From Paenibacillus lacisoli (GTDB taxonomy: Bacteria; Bacillota; Bacilli; Paenibacillales; Paenibacillaceae), in the NCBI RefSeq assembly GCF_030580655.1, contig NZ_JAUQTB010000002.1, positions 434,001-498,000 of the forward strand: DNA of 64,000 bases, in the 5' to 3' direction. The notes under the pieces were generated by a model, which saw nothing but the letters and a program-made list of their open reading frames with translations, searched no databases and was not told the origin of the DNA. Below, one piece after another: positions 7,748 to 17,067 of the stretch (the stretch's first letter is position 1; every line of letters begins with the position of its first letter). The position numbers and the translations under genes were made by a program.

Positions 7748-10700
7748 ATGACACTACTTAACGATGGCATCCCTCAGCCCAAAACTTACGGGCCGCTGGG
7801 CAATCTTCCTCAGATCAATGTCAATGAACCTGTTCAATCAATGGTGAAATTATCTTACGAGTATGGACCTATTTTCCGCATGGACCTTCCGGGCAGGTCG
7901 GATCTGTACGTCTCGGGACACGAACTTGTAAAGGATGCTTGTGACGAGAAACGTTTTGACAAAAGAGTCTGGGCTCCTCTTCAGAAGGTCCGTGCCTTTG
8001 CCGGAGACGGACTGTTCACCAGCTGGACCGATGAACCCAACTGGCGCAAAGCCCATCATATTCTGCTTCCAAGCTTTAGTCAGCGGGCGATGAAGGGCTA
8101 CCATGACATGATGGCCGATCTTGCCATTCAGCTTGTTCAGAAATGGTCTCGTCTGAATCCGGATGAGAGTGTGAATGTCCCAGATGATATGACCCGTCTG
8201 ACTCTGGATACGATCGGATTATGCGGTTTTAACTACCGCTTCAACAGCTTCTACCGTGACCAGCCCCATCCGTTTATCACCAGTATGGTTCGGGCATTGG
8301 ACGAAGCGATGGGTCAGCTGCAGCGGCTGGGCATTCAGGACAAGCTGATGATCAGCAAAAAACGGCAGTTCAAGCATGACATTCAGAATATGTTCGCCCT
8401 GGTGGATAAAATCATTGCCGAACGCAGAGAGCACGGAGGCCAGGATGAGAAAGACCTTCTCTCCCACATGCTGAACGGCAAGGATCCGGAAACCGGAGAA
8501 AAGCTGGACGACGAGAATATCCGTTATCAGATTATTACCTTTTTGATTGCAGGTCATGAAACGACGAGCGGGCTTCTCTCCTTCGCCATCTATTATCTTC
8601 TGAAGCATCCGGACAAGCTGCAGAAGGCCTATGATGAGGTTGACCGTGTCATCAAAGGAGCCGTACCGGAGTACAATCAGGTCCGCGAACTGCATTATAT
8701 CCGCATGGTGCTGAACGAGTCTCTCCGCTTATGGCCGACAGCTCCAGCTTTTTCGTTATACGCCAAGGAGGACACCCTGCTGGGCGGCAAATATCCGCTC
8801 AAGCAAGGGGATTCCGTCAACGTCCTGATTCCGAAGCTGCACCGGGACACGGATGCCTGGGGTCCTGACGCCGAGGCTTTCCGTCCGGAACGATTTGAAG
8901 ATCCGAATAAAGTTCCCCAGCATGCGTACAAGCCATTCGGCAACGGGCAGCGCGCCTGCATCGGGCAGCAGTTTGCCCTGCAGGAGGCTACCCTCGTGCT
9001 CGGCATGGTACTGAAGCATTTTGAGCTGATTGATCATACCAACTACCAGCTTAAGGTCAAGGAGACCTTGACCCTGAAGCCAGAGGATTTCACCATCCAG
9101 GTTCGTCCGCGGACGGCCATGCCTTCCATGATCTCGTATGGGAACAGCGGCTCAGGTGAAGCGGCCGAACGCAAGGAACCACTGCCGAAGATGGAGCCTG
9201 GCGTGGAAGGACATGATACTCCCCTGCTGGTGCTGTACGGCTCCAACATGGGTACGGCCGAAGGTATCGCCCGGGAGTGGGCCGAAGCCGCCAGGTACCA
9301 AGGCTTCCGGACGACAATTGCTTCCCTCGACGACCGTGTCGGAAAGCTGCCGGACGAAGGAGCCGTGCTGATCGTGACCGCGTCCTACAACGGTCATCCC
9401 CCGGATAACGCGCGCGCCTTCGTTCACTGGCTGAACGAGAGCGCCAGCGGCGACCTTCAGGGCGTTCGTTATGCCGTCTTCGGCTGCGGCGATCGCAGTT
9501 GGGCCAGCACCTATCAGCGCGTACCGCGGCTGATCGACGAGCAGCTCGCTGCCATGGGCGCCGAGCGGATGCTTCCCCGCGGCGAGGGCGATGCGAGCGG
9601 CGATTTCGAGAAGGAGCTGGAGGACTGGGCCGGCCAGATGTGGCCGGTCCTGCTGAACAGCTTCGGGCTGAAGTCGGCGGAGAAGGAACGCGAACGCAGC
9701 ACCTTGACCGTCGAGTTCGTCAGCGGGCTGATCGGCACTCCGATCGCCGAAACTTACGATGCGTATCACTCGACGGTATTGGCCAACCGGGAGCTGCACG
9801 AGGCAGGCAGTGAACGCAGCACCCGCCACCTTGAAATTGTTCTTCCAGAGGGTGTGACCTACCAAGAAGGGGATCATCTCGGGGTGCTCCCGCAGAATCC
9901 GCCTGAACTGGTCGAACGGGTCATGAACCGGTTCGGGCTCAGCATCAACGATCATCTGATTCTCAAGGGTACCGGCCGCAGCGCTGCACATCTGCCGCTG
10001 GACCGGCCGATCAGCGTGTACGACCTGCTGAGCCACAGTATGGAAATGCAGGAAGCCGCCACACGCGCCCAGCTCCGCGAGCTTGCGGCGTATACGGTAT
10101 GCCCTCCGCACAAGAAAGAGCTGGAGGCCCTGCTTGAAGAGGAAGCTTACCGTGCAGAAGTTCTGAACAAGCGGGTATCCATGCTCTATTTCTTGGAGCA
10201 ATACGAAGCTTGCGAGCTGCCGTTCGAACGCTTCCTGGAGCTGCTTCCGCCGCTGAAGGCACGATACTATTCCATCAGCAGCTCACCGGCCATGACGCCC
10301 GAAGCACTAAGCATCACTGTTTCCGTCGTTCGCGGACCTGCCTGGAGCGGCCAGGGGGAATACCGCGGGATAGCGTCCAACTATCTGGCCGAGCGGCATA
10401 CCGGCGATTCCATTGTCATGTTTATCCGCAAACCCCAGAACGGATTTGCTCTTCCGGCCGACCCGGAAACACCGATCATCATGGTTGGCCCGGGCACCGG
10501 CGTCGCTCCTTTCCGCGGCTTTATCCAGCGGCGCAGCGTGCTGAAGAAGCTAGGGCAGCCTCTTGGTGAGGCTCATCTCTACTTCGGCTGCCGTAATCCT
10601 GAACATGATTATCTATACCGCGAAGAATTCGAACAAGCAGAACACGAAGGACTGGTCAAGCTGCACACCGCATTTTCCCGGGTTACAGGTCAGGATAAAT

Positions 10701-10933
10701 GTTATGTCCAGCACCGGATAAAGGAGGATTCCGCTGTGCTGATCGGTCTGCTGGACCATGGAGCTCATCTCTATATCTGTGGAGACGGTGCACGTATGGC
10801 TCCAGATGTCGAAGCGGCACTCATCCAGGCCTATCAGGACATCCACAAGACCTCCAATGAAGAAGCCCGTCAGTGGCTGGAGCAGCTGCAGGAGCAGGGT
10901 ATTATCGCCAAAGACGTTTGGGCAGGCATCTGA
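7748..10933 (+). CDS. Self-sufficient cytochrome P450/NADPH-P450 reductase fusion (CYP102A / P450 BM3 type)
   Basis: A soluble fatty-acid hydroxylase fused to its reductase, 1061 residues (BM3 is 1049). Order: P450 domain (~1-470) with the I-helix AGHETTSG, the ESLRLW ExxR helix and the haem loop [14 protein letters not shown] (Cys404); then an FMN domain ([26 protein letters not shown]); then an FAD/NADPH domain ([34 protein letters not shown]). BM3 fatty-acid anchors R47 and Y51 (here PGRSDLY) and F87 ([10 protein letters not shown]) are conserved. AAGGTAGG sits 8 nt before the ATG at 7748; an in-frame GTG at 7745 is less well spaced. A monocistronic unit with no TetR/FatR-type gene beside it. 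The leader (7611-7747) has TATAAA at ~7664 and two GGGAATA copies, one followed by TTCC. Confidence 0.97.
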   Translation: MTLLNDGIPQPKTYGPLGNLPQINVNEPVQSMVKLSYEYGPIFRMDLPGRSDLYVSGHELVKDACDEKRFDKRVWAPLQKVRAFAGDGLFTSWTDEPNWRKAHHILLPSFSQRAMKGYHDMMADLAIQLVQKWSRLNPDESVNVPDDMTRLTLDTIGLCGFNYRFNSFYRDQPHPFITSMVRALDEAMGQLQRLGIQDKLMISKKRQFKHDIQNMFALVDKIIAERREHGGQDEKDLLSHMLNGKDPETGEKLDDENIRYQIITFLIAGHETTSGLLSFAIYYLLKHPDKLQKAYDEVDRVIKGAVPEYNQVRELHYIRMVLNESLRLWPTAPAFSLYAKEDTLLGGKYPLKQGDSVNVLIPKLHRDTDAWGPDAEAFRPERFEDPNKVPQHAYKPFGNGQRACIGQQFALQEATLVLGMVLKHFELIDHTNYQLKVKETLTLKPEDFTIQVRPRTAMPSMISYGNSGSGEAAERKEPLPKMEPGVEGHDTPLLVLYGSNMGTAEGIAREWAEAARYQGFRTTIASLDDRVGKLPDEGAVLIVTASYNGHPPDNARAFVHWLNESASGDLQGVRYAVFGCGDRSWASTYQRVPRLIDEQLAAMGAERMLPRGEGDASGDFEKELEDWAGQMWPVLLNSFGLKSAEKERERSTLTVEFVSGLIGTPIAETYDAYHSTVLANRELHEAGSERSTRHLEIVLPEGVTYQEGDHLGVLPQNPPELVERVMNRFGLSINDHLILKGTGRSAAHLPLDRPISVYDLLSHSMEMQEAATRAQLRELAAYTVCPPHKKELEALLEEEAYRAEVLNKRVSMLYFLEQYEACELPFERFLELLPPLKARYYSISSSPAMTPEALSITVSVVRGPAWSGQGEYRGIASNYLAERHTGDSIVMFIRKPQNGFALPADPETPIIMVGPGTGVAPFRGFIQRRSVLKKLGQPLGEAHLYFGCRNPEHDYLYREEFEQAEHEGLVKLHTAFSRVTGQDKCYVQHRIKEDSAVLIGLLDHGAHLYICGDGARMAPDVEAALIQAYQDIHKTSNEEARQWLEQLQEQGIIAKDVWAGI

Positions 10934-10959
10934 TCAACAGACCTTTTATACGAAGAAGA

Positions 10960-10998
10960 GAAGGGTGGTACCCGCCATACGGCCGGGCACCACCCTTC
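10960..10998. terminator. Hairpin between convergent P450 and beta-mannosidase genes
   Basis: GAAGGGTGGT (10960-10969) pairs with ACCACCCTTC (10989-10998), with an inner CCCG/CGGG pairing. Neither side has a long T tract, so it may be a bidirectional terminator of moderate strength or mainly an mRNA-stabilising hairpin. The convergent position supports a transcription-end role. Confidence 0.55.
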
Positions 10999-11022
10999 TT
11001 GATTTATAAGATTAAACGGTTG

Positions 11023-13578
11023 TTACACGCTTGCTGCCGATGCAGCAATATAGTCCGCCATGGAGGTGATTACCAGCGGACCCGGATCTGCAGGTACAAA
11101 TGGCTGATCTCCATTGGAGCGGGCCTTGAATTCCAGTATTTTGACCTCTCCTGGCAGCAGATCAAAGAAGTTATCCGAGAAATACCCCTCCTGCTCGGAA
11201 GATACCCACACCTGGCGTGCCAAAAGGTCGGTTGTTACTTCATAACGGGTACCTCCGCTGCCTTCAACCGGCCGCAGCGACAGCTGTGGAACCGGAAGCT
11301 CCATCTCCTTGGCCGGAACCATATAGTGCTCTTTACGATCCAGCACTCCCCCCTCAGCTTCAAGCGAGGCGGTCAGCACAATCTCCTGCGGTCGTGCCCC
11401 GTTCAGCAGCTCGTCGTCTTGGACGACCGTCACCAGAATTGCTGAATTCGCGGGCGACTGCACCGGATAAGCCGTCTCCTGCTTTATCTTCCCGTCATAT
11501 CCGGTAACCTGCAGCCGTAAAATCCCATTCAACTCGGTTAGCGTGTCGTTCATGACATGAATACGCACTGAGCCGCTGGAAGAGCCATCAATGGATACCG
11601 AAATGTCCTGGAAGCTTCGCTTGGCGGTGTACTGCAGAGCTTTCCAGCGTCCATAGTAATCCATACCTGCCCAAGATGCTACCGGCCAGCAGTCGTTCAT
11701 CTGCCAATAGAGCGTACCCATGCAATGCGGCTTATTCCGGCGGTGTGCCTCGATTGCCATCTTCATCGCCTCCGCCTGAAGCACCTGACTCATATACAGA
11801 AACGCGGGAAAATCCTTCGGCTCTGGCAGGTACATCTTCATGTACTCGCGGATCAGGCGGTTGCCCTCCCCATTTTTCTGATGGGCACGCATCACATCCG
11901 ACAGCAGCTCCATATCCTCCTCCTCGGCATAAGTACGTACCGATTTGTATTCCGGGAAGGACTGGAATCCATACTCACTCATGAAGCGTCCGACGTGGAG
12001 GTTGTAGTTCTCGAATGGCTCAACCGCATGCCACACTCCCCAGTAATGAATATCTCCTTCAGCGGTCGAAGGATGGGCATGCTGCTCGGCATTTTCACTT
12101 AGGGACACCAGTGGAGAAGAAGGCCAGTAATCCGCTCCCGGGGCGTGCTGTTCCACGGCCTTGGGCAGGATCTCATGAAAAACCGCCTGGTAATCCGCCC
12201 AAATGGTCTCTCTTTGTTCTGCTGTAAAGTCTCTTTTCCAACCCCAGCCGCCATTCTCAATATAATGCGCCCAAGCGGAATCAATCTCGTTATTGCCGCA
12301 CCACAGCACAATACTTGGATGATTACGCAGTCTGCGGACATTATCCGCCGCTTCTGCACGAACATTGTTTAGAAACGTTTCGTCTCCGGGATACATACTG
12401 CAGGCGAACATAAAATCCTGCCAGACCATGATGCCGTACTCATCACAAAGCTCATAAAAATCGTCCTCTTCATAAATCCCGCCGCCCCAAACCCGCAGCA
12501 TATTCATATTGGCTTCCGCCGCACTGGCAATCTCATGCCGGTACCGTTCCCGGGTGACTTCCGTCGTAAAGCTGTCATTCGGAATATGATTGGCCCCTTT
12601 GGCAAAGACAGGCACGCCGTTCAGCTCAATGTAGAAGGATGCTCCAGCTTGATCCTTTTGCCGAATGAGCCGTGCCGAACGAAGACCTGTCGTTCTCTCG
12701 AATAAAGAAGTGGAGGAGCCGGTTTGCAGTTCAGCACGGAATTGATACAGATGAGCTTCACCCAGACCACGGCTCCACCAGAGGCGCGGCTCTTCAATAC
12801 GCAGAGCGACCTCCACTTCCTGAACGCCTGCCTGCAGCTGAACGACCTTCGTCCATTCCAAGCCGTCTGCTGACACTTTCAATTCAGCTTCGCCTGCTGC
12901 ATCAGCCGCAACCTCGGCAATCGCCGTAAGTTCAGCAGACGCTGCCGTTACGGAATCCTGACGGATGAACAGATCCGTAATCTGAACGCCGCTTCTTCCT
13001 TCCAGCCGGGCTTCACGCCAGACCCCGCTGGTTACGAACCGGGGACCCCAGTCCCAGCCGTAATGATAAGGGGCCTTGCGTGCAAATATACTGACCTTCT
13101 TGTCACCGAGTCCCCCAACTTCGGACTGATCATTCGTTGCCGGCAGTTGATAACCCAGCTGCTCCAGTTTGGGCAGATCCTCCTGGATCGGTGAACGGAA
13201 GAGAATCACCAGTTCATTAGCACCCTTTTGCAGATAAGGCTTGGCATCGACTTTCCAGATACGGAACATATTGTCTGCCGCGAGGATCTGCTCCCCGTTC
13301 AGTGATACATCCGCATACGTGTCCAGACCGTCAAACACCAGCTCGATCCGCTGGGGGCTCAGCTGCTGCTCTTCCAGCTGGAATGAAGTCCGGTAGATCC
13401 AGTTTTTCTTATCTACCCATTGGATTTCCTTCTCATTGGTCCCGTAGAACGGATCCGGAATTCTACCGCTGCGCAGCAGATCTGTATGGACACAGCCCGG
13501 AACCTGCGCGGGAAGCCATTCGTTCTCATCTTCTGCTCTAAACTGCCAGTCACCGAGTTGCAACGTAAAGTGATTCAT
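11023..13578 (-). CDS. Beta-mannosidase, glycoside hydrolase family 2
   Basis: It cleaves terminal beta-mannosyl residues from manno-oligosaccharides in the cytosol (no signal peptide; 851 residues, typical length). The GH2 layout is sugar-binding domain (~1-195, with WDWGPRFVTSGVWR), immunoglobulin-like domain (~200-305), TIM barrel (~310-620) and C-terminal beta domains. The acid/base is Glu431 in WCGNNEID and the nucleophile Glu535 in MSEYGFQSFPE. GFANHIPNDS-type substrate residues (KGANHIPND) and LRVWGGGIYE are beta-mannosidase hallmarks distinguishing it from beta-galactosidase. GGAGGAG lies 5 nt before the ATG, and a cre/LacI-like site sits just upstream. With the LacI gene and sugar-binding lipoprotein it forms a mannan-oligosaccharide locus. 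Confidence 0.96.
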   Translation of the reverse strand: MNHFTLQLGDWQFRAEDENEWLPAQVPGCVHTDLLRSGRIPDPFYGTNEKEIQWVDKKNWIYRTSFQLEEQQLSPQRIELVFDGLDTYADVSLNGEQILAADNMFRIWKVDAKPYLQKGANELVILFRSPIQEDLPKLEQLGYQLPATNDQSEVGGLGDKKVSIFARKAPYHYGWDWGPRFVTSGVWREARLEGRSGVQITDLFIRQDSVTAASAELTAIAEVAADAAGEAELKVSADGLEWTKVVQLQAGVQEVEVALRIEEPRLWWSRGLGEAHLYQFRAELQTGSSTSLFERTTGLRSARLIRQKDQAGASFYIELNGVPVFAKGANHIPNDSFTTEVTRERYRHEIASAAEANMNMLRVWGGGIYEEDDFYELCDEYGIMVWQDFMFACSMYPGDETFLNNVRAEAADNVRRLRNHPSIVLWCGNNEIDSAWAHYIENGGWGWKRDFTAEQRETIWADYQAVFHEILPKAVEQHAPGADYWPSSPLVSLSENAEQHAHPSTAEGDIHYWGVWHAVEPFENYNLHVGRFMSEYGFQSFPEYKSVRTYAEEEDMELLSDVMRAHQKNGEGNRLIREYMKMYLPEPKDFPAFLYMSQVLQAEAMKMAIEAHRRNKPHCMGTLYWQMNDCWPVASWAGMDYYGRWKALQYTAKRSFQDISVSIDGSSSGSVRIHVMNDTLTELNGILRLQVTGYDGKIKQETAYPVQSPANSAILVTVVQDDELLNGARPQEIVLTASLEAEGGVLDRKEHYMVPAKEMELPVPQLSLRPVEGSGGTRYEVTTDLLARQVWVSSEQEGYFSDNFFDLLPGEVKILEFKARSNGDQPFVPADPGPLVITSMADYIAASAASV

Positions 13579-13593
13579 TGTATCTCCTCCATT

Positions 13594-13608
13594 TGGTAGC
13601 GCTTTCTA
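13594..13608 (-). promoter_or_regulatory. Catabolite-responsive-element-like site before beta-mannosidase
   Basis: On the minus strand, TAGAAAGCGCTACCA matches the cre consensus WTGNAANCGNWNNCW at every constrained position except the second. It lies 16 bp before the start codon, directly upstream of the ribosome site, where bound CcpA (or another LacI-family protein) would block transcription. Centred on a CG step like all LacI-family operators. Confidence 0.55.
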
Positions 13609-13684
13609 TATTTCCGGGACGCTGCTTTCCTTTTTGGGGCTACGTACCTTGCTCGTATACCTGAATAATCATCCAGAAACAGAA

Positions 13685-13819
13685 CCTAACAAATTATCCG
13701 AATAATTATTTTTGTTAGGTTATACAAAACCAAGATAACACCATTTTACACTGAGGTCAATTCAGTTATTTGATATTTATGATGATAATTCGTTAGGTTA
13801 CATAAAACGGTTTCGTTTT
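13685..13819. repeat. GTTAGG-type repeat cluster between beta-mannosidase and lacI genes
   Basis: CCTAACAAA (13685-13693) and TTTGTTAGG (13711-13719) form a perfect 9-bp inverted repeat. The right arm begins TTTGTTAGGTTATACAAAAC, which recurs with few changes at 13789-13808 (TTCGTTAGGTTACATAAAAC) as a direct repeat. The second copy runs into AAAACG-GTTT-CGTTTT (13804-13819), another perfect inverted repeat. These are candidate regulator sites for the divergent or tandem sugar genes; the same core recurs on the other side of the lacI gene. Confidence 0.5.
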
Positions 13820-13825
13820 GTATAT

Positions 13826-13872
13826 AATTAAAAGCTGCGGCTCCAGGTAAAATCCGGCAGACCACAGCTTTT
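13826..13872 (-). terminator. Terminator of the lacI-type gene
   Basis: On the minus strand, just after the LacI stop, AAAAGCTGTGG (13872-13862) pairs with CCGCAGCTTTT (13840-13830; one G-T pair), followed by AATTATATAC. A moderate Rho-independent terminator separating lacI from the beta-mannosidase promoter region. Confidence 0.6.
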
Positions 13873-13876
13873 CTAT

Positions 13877-14920
13877 TCAAATGCCAGGCAGGATCTTGGT
13901 TGCAGCAGGTTCGGAAGCATAAGCTTCACGCAGCAGCAGATCCGCGTAGATCAGCTTCTTCTCCACCGGAGACCCCGGATTCAGAATACGCCAGAGCAGC
14001 TGGTCCACGGCACGGATGCCGAGCATCTCTTTGTTGACCCTCGCAGTAGCTGCCAGAGGAAGCTCCTGGTGAGTATCATCGAAGCCTGTAACGGTACAGC
14101 GGTCAGGCACATAAATTCCGCGGCGTGCTAAAGCTTCGACGGTAATTTTGGCTGTCGTATCATTCGCGCATACGAACACCTCCGGCAGCTCTTCTTCCGT
14201 CATTTGAAGAATAGCCTCCTCCATCTGCTCGCCTGTCGGGCCAAACAGCTTCACATTCTGCCCGGCCGGGATCTGCAGCCTCTCCAGCGCCGCCCTGTAA
14301 GCATTCCAGCGCTCGTAAAAGCTGTAAGCATCGTCCCGGTTCCCGACAAACTGGAACGAACGGTAACCTTTCGCAGCCATGGAAGACACGATCTCGCCCA
14401 TCACCGTCCAGTTATCGCTAAACACGGTATCACAGTGAAAGGCCTGATCCTGATGATCCACCATGACAACGGGAATGGCCAGCCTGTGGATCTCCATGAG
14501 GATCGTGGTGGACACGGTCCCCACTGTTACGATACCCTGTATGGCCTCCGGGTTGAGGAGGGTGAATAAGGAATCGCTCGACGGCTCGGTCAAGGTGAGA
14601 ATGTCGATCCCCTTCATATTGAGCCTTGAAGATATTCCTTCAAAAATCGGACCCCAATACAGCGATTCCCTGTTCTGGAAGCGAATATTCGGAAATAAAA
14701 TCAGCACCGTGCCTGACCAGGATTGTACGTTCTCATCCCTGATCTCACCACCGCTCCGTACGGCTTCGCTTTTAAAATATCCCAGTTGTCCCGCTAGTTT
14801 AACAATCATCTCTCGCGTCTGGGCACTGACACCAGGCTTGCCTGACAGCGCACGGGAAACAGCGAATTTAGATACTCCCGCCGCATCCGCAATCTCCTGT
14901 ATCGTCACTTTACTTTTCAT
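13877..14920 (-). CDS. LacI family regulator of the mannoside locus
   Basis: A 347-residue repressor/activator. The N-terminal HTH is MKSKVTIQEIADAAGVSKFAVSRALSGK, with the hinge region at residues ~45-60, then a periplasmic-binding-protein-like effector domain (VLILFPNIRFQNRES, IVTVGTVSTTI, VFVCANDTTAKITVEAL, TGFDDT). I start it at the ATG at 14920; the frame is open 23 codons further upstream, but that extension carries no family sequence. Its own promoter has TTGTCT (14982-14977) and TACGAT (14959-14954) with a CCTAACCC motif in the 17-bp spacer, which suggests autoregulation. Effector is probably a manno-oligosaccharide (inference from neighbours). Confidence 0.92.
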   Translation of the reverse strand: MKSKVTIQEIADAAGVSKFAVSRALSGKPGVSAQTREMIVKLAGQLGYFKSEAVRSGGEIRDENVQSWSGTVLILFPNIRFQNRESLYWGPIFEGISSRLNMKGIDILTLTEPSSDSLFTLLNPEAIQGIVTVGTVSTTILMEIHRLAIPVVMVDHQDQAFHCDTVFSDNWTVMGEIVSSMAAKGYRSFQFVGNRDDAYSFYERWNAYRAALERLQIPAGQNVKLFGPTGEQMEEAILQMTEEELPEVFVCANDTTAKITVEALARRGIYVPDRCTVTGFDDTHQELPLAATARVNKEMLGIRAVDQLLWRILNPGSPVEKKLIYADLLLREAYASEPAATKILPGI

Positions 14921-14953
14921 GAAATCACCACATGTGTCAAATTTTCTCCAATC

Positions 14954-14982
14954 ATCGTAACATGTTTGGGTTAGGAAGACAA
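14954..14982 (-). promoter_or_regulatory. Predicted promoter of the lacI-type gene
   Basis: On the minus strand, -35 TTGTCT and -10 TACGAT are separated by 17 bp. The spacer holds CCTAACCC, the complement of the GGGTTAGG at 14968-14975, related to the repeats on both sides of this gene. Operator in the spacer would fit autorepression. Confidence 0.45.
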
Positions 14983-15084
14983 AAGGCAAACTCCCGTTAC
15001 CTGCTCATAACAACTTAATGACTTTTGTTTCGAAATATCGGAATGTAAGCAGATCTCCAGCCCTCACTAACTTAAATATCCTTC

Positions 15085-15169
15085 CTAACAATTTAATGAT
15101 TATTTCAATAATTTATTATTTTTGTTAGCCAAAAAGTTCTTGACGTCACCCTCTCCAGTTACATACAAT
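15085..15169 (+). promoter_or_regulatory. Inverted repeat and promoter of the sugar-binding lipoprotein gene
   Basis: CTAACAA (15085-15091) and TTGTTAG (15122-15128) form a perfect 7-bp inverted repeat around an AT-rich spacer. Eleven bases further on is a good sigma-A promoter: TTGACG (15140-15145), 18-bp spacer, TACAAT (15164-15169). Together with 14954-14982 this describes the gene-free 329-bp stretch 14921-15249; no additional ORF is seen there. Confidence 0.6.
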
Positions 15170-15249
15170 GCAGATATTAAAACGCTTACATTGTAACTGC
15201 TAGGTTGTGATTCACTTTTATGTTCTCAAACACAAAGGGGGATGTACTG

Positions 15250-16938
15250 ATGAAAAGTAAAACACCTAAAACGATTACGATGATGCTGCTTGCCAGCCTG
15301 ATGCTGGTATCTGCAGGCTGCAGTAAAGAGTCTGCCAGCGGAACGGATGACGGAACAGCCACTTCAGATGACAACACGCCGATAAGCTTCAGCTTCTTCG
15401 GCGGAGACGGCAGTCCCAACTGGAATAATATGAAAGATGATGTCGGCCAGGAGATTACCAAGGCAACCGGTGTCAGCATCAATGCGGAGTATGCCGTCAG
15501 CAACGGCGGTGAAGACAAGATGGCATTAATGATTGCCAGCGGAGATTTTCCGGACCTGATTTATCCAAAAGGCGAAGTCGGTAAATTTGTCGATGCCGGT
15601 GCTTTAATAGACCTCACTGAACTCATTGACAAGTATGGCCCTAATATTAAAAAAGTGTATGGCGATTACTTCAACCGCATTAAATACAGTCTCGATGACC
15701 CCGCCATCTATACCATTCCTACAAACATGGGGGTAGACAACACTGCTTTTGATGCAACAGCAGGTTTCGAAATCCAGCATCAGGCTCTGAAGGAACTGGG
15801 CTATCCGAAAATTCGGACGGTCAAGGACTATGAGAAAGCTCTGCAGGACTATGTCAAAAAGCATCCGACCACGAACGGCCAGCCAACCATTCCTTTAACG
15901 CTGGATGCAGATGACTGGAAGATCATGATCACCGTGACGAATCCGGCAGTTACAGCAACAGGCGGACCGGACGACGGCGAATATTACATTGACCCGAAGA
16001 CCCATGAAGCTAAATTCCATTTTACTCGTCCTGAAGAACGTGAATATTTCCGCTGGCTGAACCATATGAACGATATCGGCCTGCTCGATAAGGATGCCTT
16101 TGTCCAGAAGAGTGATCAATACAAATCCAAGATTGCCAGCGGCCGTGTTATTGGTCTGATCGATCAGGAATGGAACTATTCTGAAGCTGAGAACGCGCTG
16201 CGTCAGTCAGGCAAGGATGAGAACACGTATGCCCACTTCCCTGTTACGCTGACTGAGGAATATGAGAACCATGATTTACAACCGATCGGTTTCGACACCG
16301 CTTATGGTATTGGAATTACAACATCCTGCAAGGATCCGGTCCGTGCCATCAAATTCCTTGATTTCCTGGCTTCCGAGAAGGGACAAATTCTGCGCAACTG
16401 GGGCATTGAGGGCAAGCACTACAATCTGGTAGACGGCAAACGAGTTGTTCCGGAGGAGATCCAGGACCGCAAGAATAACGATAACGCTGCGTTCACCAAA
16501 GAATCGGGGATTGGTCTTTATTGGATCTGGGGCCCTCACTACGGCGATGGTGTAAAGGATTCAACCGGCAACTATTACACGACCAGCTACCCGGAACAGA
16601 TTACAGCCAATTATAGTGATGCCGAGAAGGCGTCCCTCAAAGCTTATAATGCAACGACCTGGAAAGACATCTTCCCTCACGACTTCCCTGTCAAAGAGTG
16701 GGGAGCTGCCTACAACATGCCGGTTCCGACGGACGGTAACTATCAGGTTATCTATCAGAAAATGGAGGACATTGTCCGCAAACGGATTCCGGAAGCTATT
16801 CTCGCTTCACCGGATAAATTTGACAGCATCTATGATACGATGTTAAAAGATCTTGAAACAGCCGGTCTGAAAGAGGCGGAGGAGACCTATACCGGACTGA
16901 TCAAAAATCGTCTGGAGCTGTGGAACGGGGAAAAATAA
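15250..16938 (+). CDS. Extracellular solute-binding lipoprotein of an ABC sugar transporter (LplA/YtcQ-like)
   Basis: A 562-residue lipoprotein that would capture a carbohydrate outside the cell and hand it to an ABC importer. The signal peptide ends in the lipobox LVSAGC (Cys near residue 24), followed by a Ser/Thr/Asp-rich linker and a large two-lobed binding fold: SFSFFGGDGSPNWNN, MIASGDFPDLIYP, YTIPTNMG, a C-lobe with KFLDFLASEKGQILRNWGIEG. I choose the ATG at 15250, which has AAAGGGGG 8 nt upstream, over an upstream in-frame ATG at 15220 that lacks one. No permease or ATPase gene is adjacent and a strong terminator follows, so it must use components encoded elsewhere. Context suggests manno-oligosaccharides. 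Confidence 0.92.
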   Translation: MKSKTPKTITMMLLASLMLVSAGCSKESASGTDDGTATSDDNTPISFSFFGGDGSPNWNNMKDDVGQEITKATGVSINAEYAVSNGGEDKMALMIASGDFPDLIYPKGEVGKFVDAGALIDLTELIDKYGPNIKKVYGDYFNRIKYSLDDPAIYTIPTNMGVDNTAFDATAGFEIQHQALKELGYPKIRTVKDYEKALQDYVKKHPTTNGQPTIPLTLDADDWKIMITVTNPAVTATGGPDDGEYYIDPKTHEAKFHFTRPEEREYFRWLNHMNDIGLLDKDAFVQKSDQYKSKIASGRVIGLIDQEWNYSEAENALRQSGKDENTYAHFPVTLTEEYENHDLQPIGFDTAYGIGITTSCKDPVRAIKFLDFLASEKGQILRNWGIEGKHYNLVDGKRVVPEEIQDRKNNDNAAFTKESGIGLYWIWGPHYGDGVKDSTGNYYTTSYPEQITANYSDAEKASLKAYNATTWKDIFPHDFPVKEWGAAYNMPVPTDGNYQVIYQKMEDIVRKRIPEAILASPDKFDSIYDTMLKDLETAGLKEAEETYTGLIKNRLELWNGEK

Positions 16939-16977
16939 TTTGTATCCCTGAGACTGAAGCTTCCATCATTTAAGCAG

Positions 16978-17004
16978 AAAAAAGACCCTTACGGGTCTTT
17001 TTTG
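16978..17004 (+). terminator. Terminator of the solute-binding protein gene
   Basis: AAAAGACCC (16980-16988), loop TTAC, GGGTCTTTT (16993-17001), continuing into T residues; flanking A run makes it potentially bidirectional. It proves the lipoprotein gene is not followed by co-transcribed permease genes. Confidence 0.92.
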
Positions 17005-17067
17005 TTCTCTGTTTTTCTGCTTTTGCCGGCCGGATCCCCCACCGAATCCTTGATAGCCCAAATAAAG

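Noticed and set aside
9152-10201. Long minus-strand open frame (349 codons) opposite the P450 reductase
   Set aside because: It is a shadow of the GC-rich P450 gene, lacks a ribosome site and any family motif.
14921-14989. N-terminal extension of the first LacI protein
   Set aside because: The extra 23 codons precede the normal HTH start and have no family similarity.
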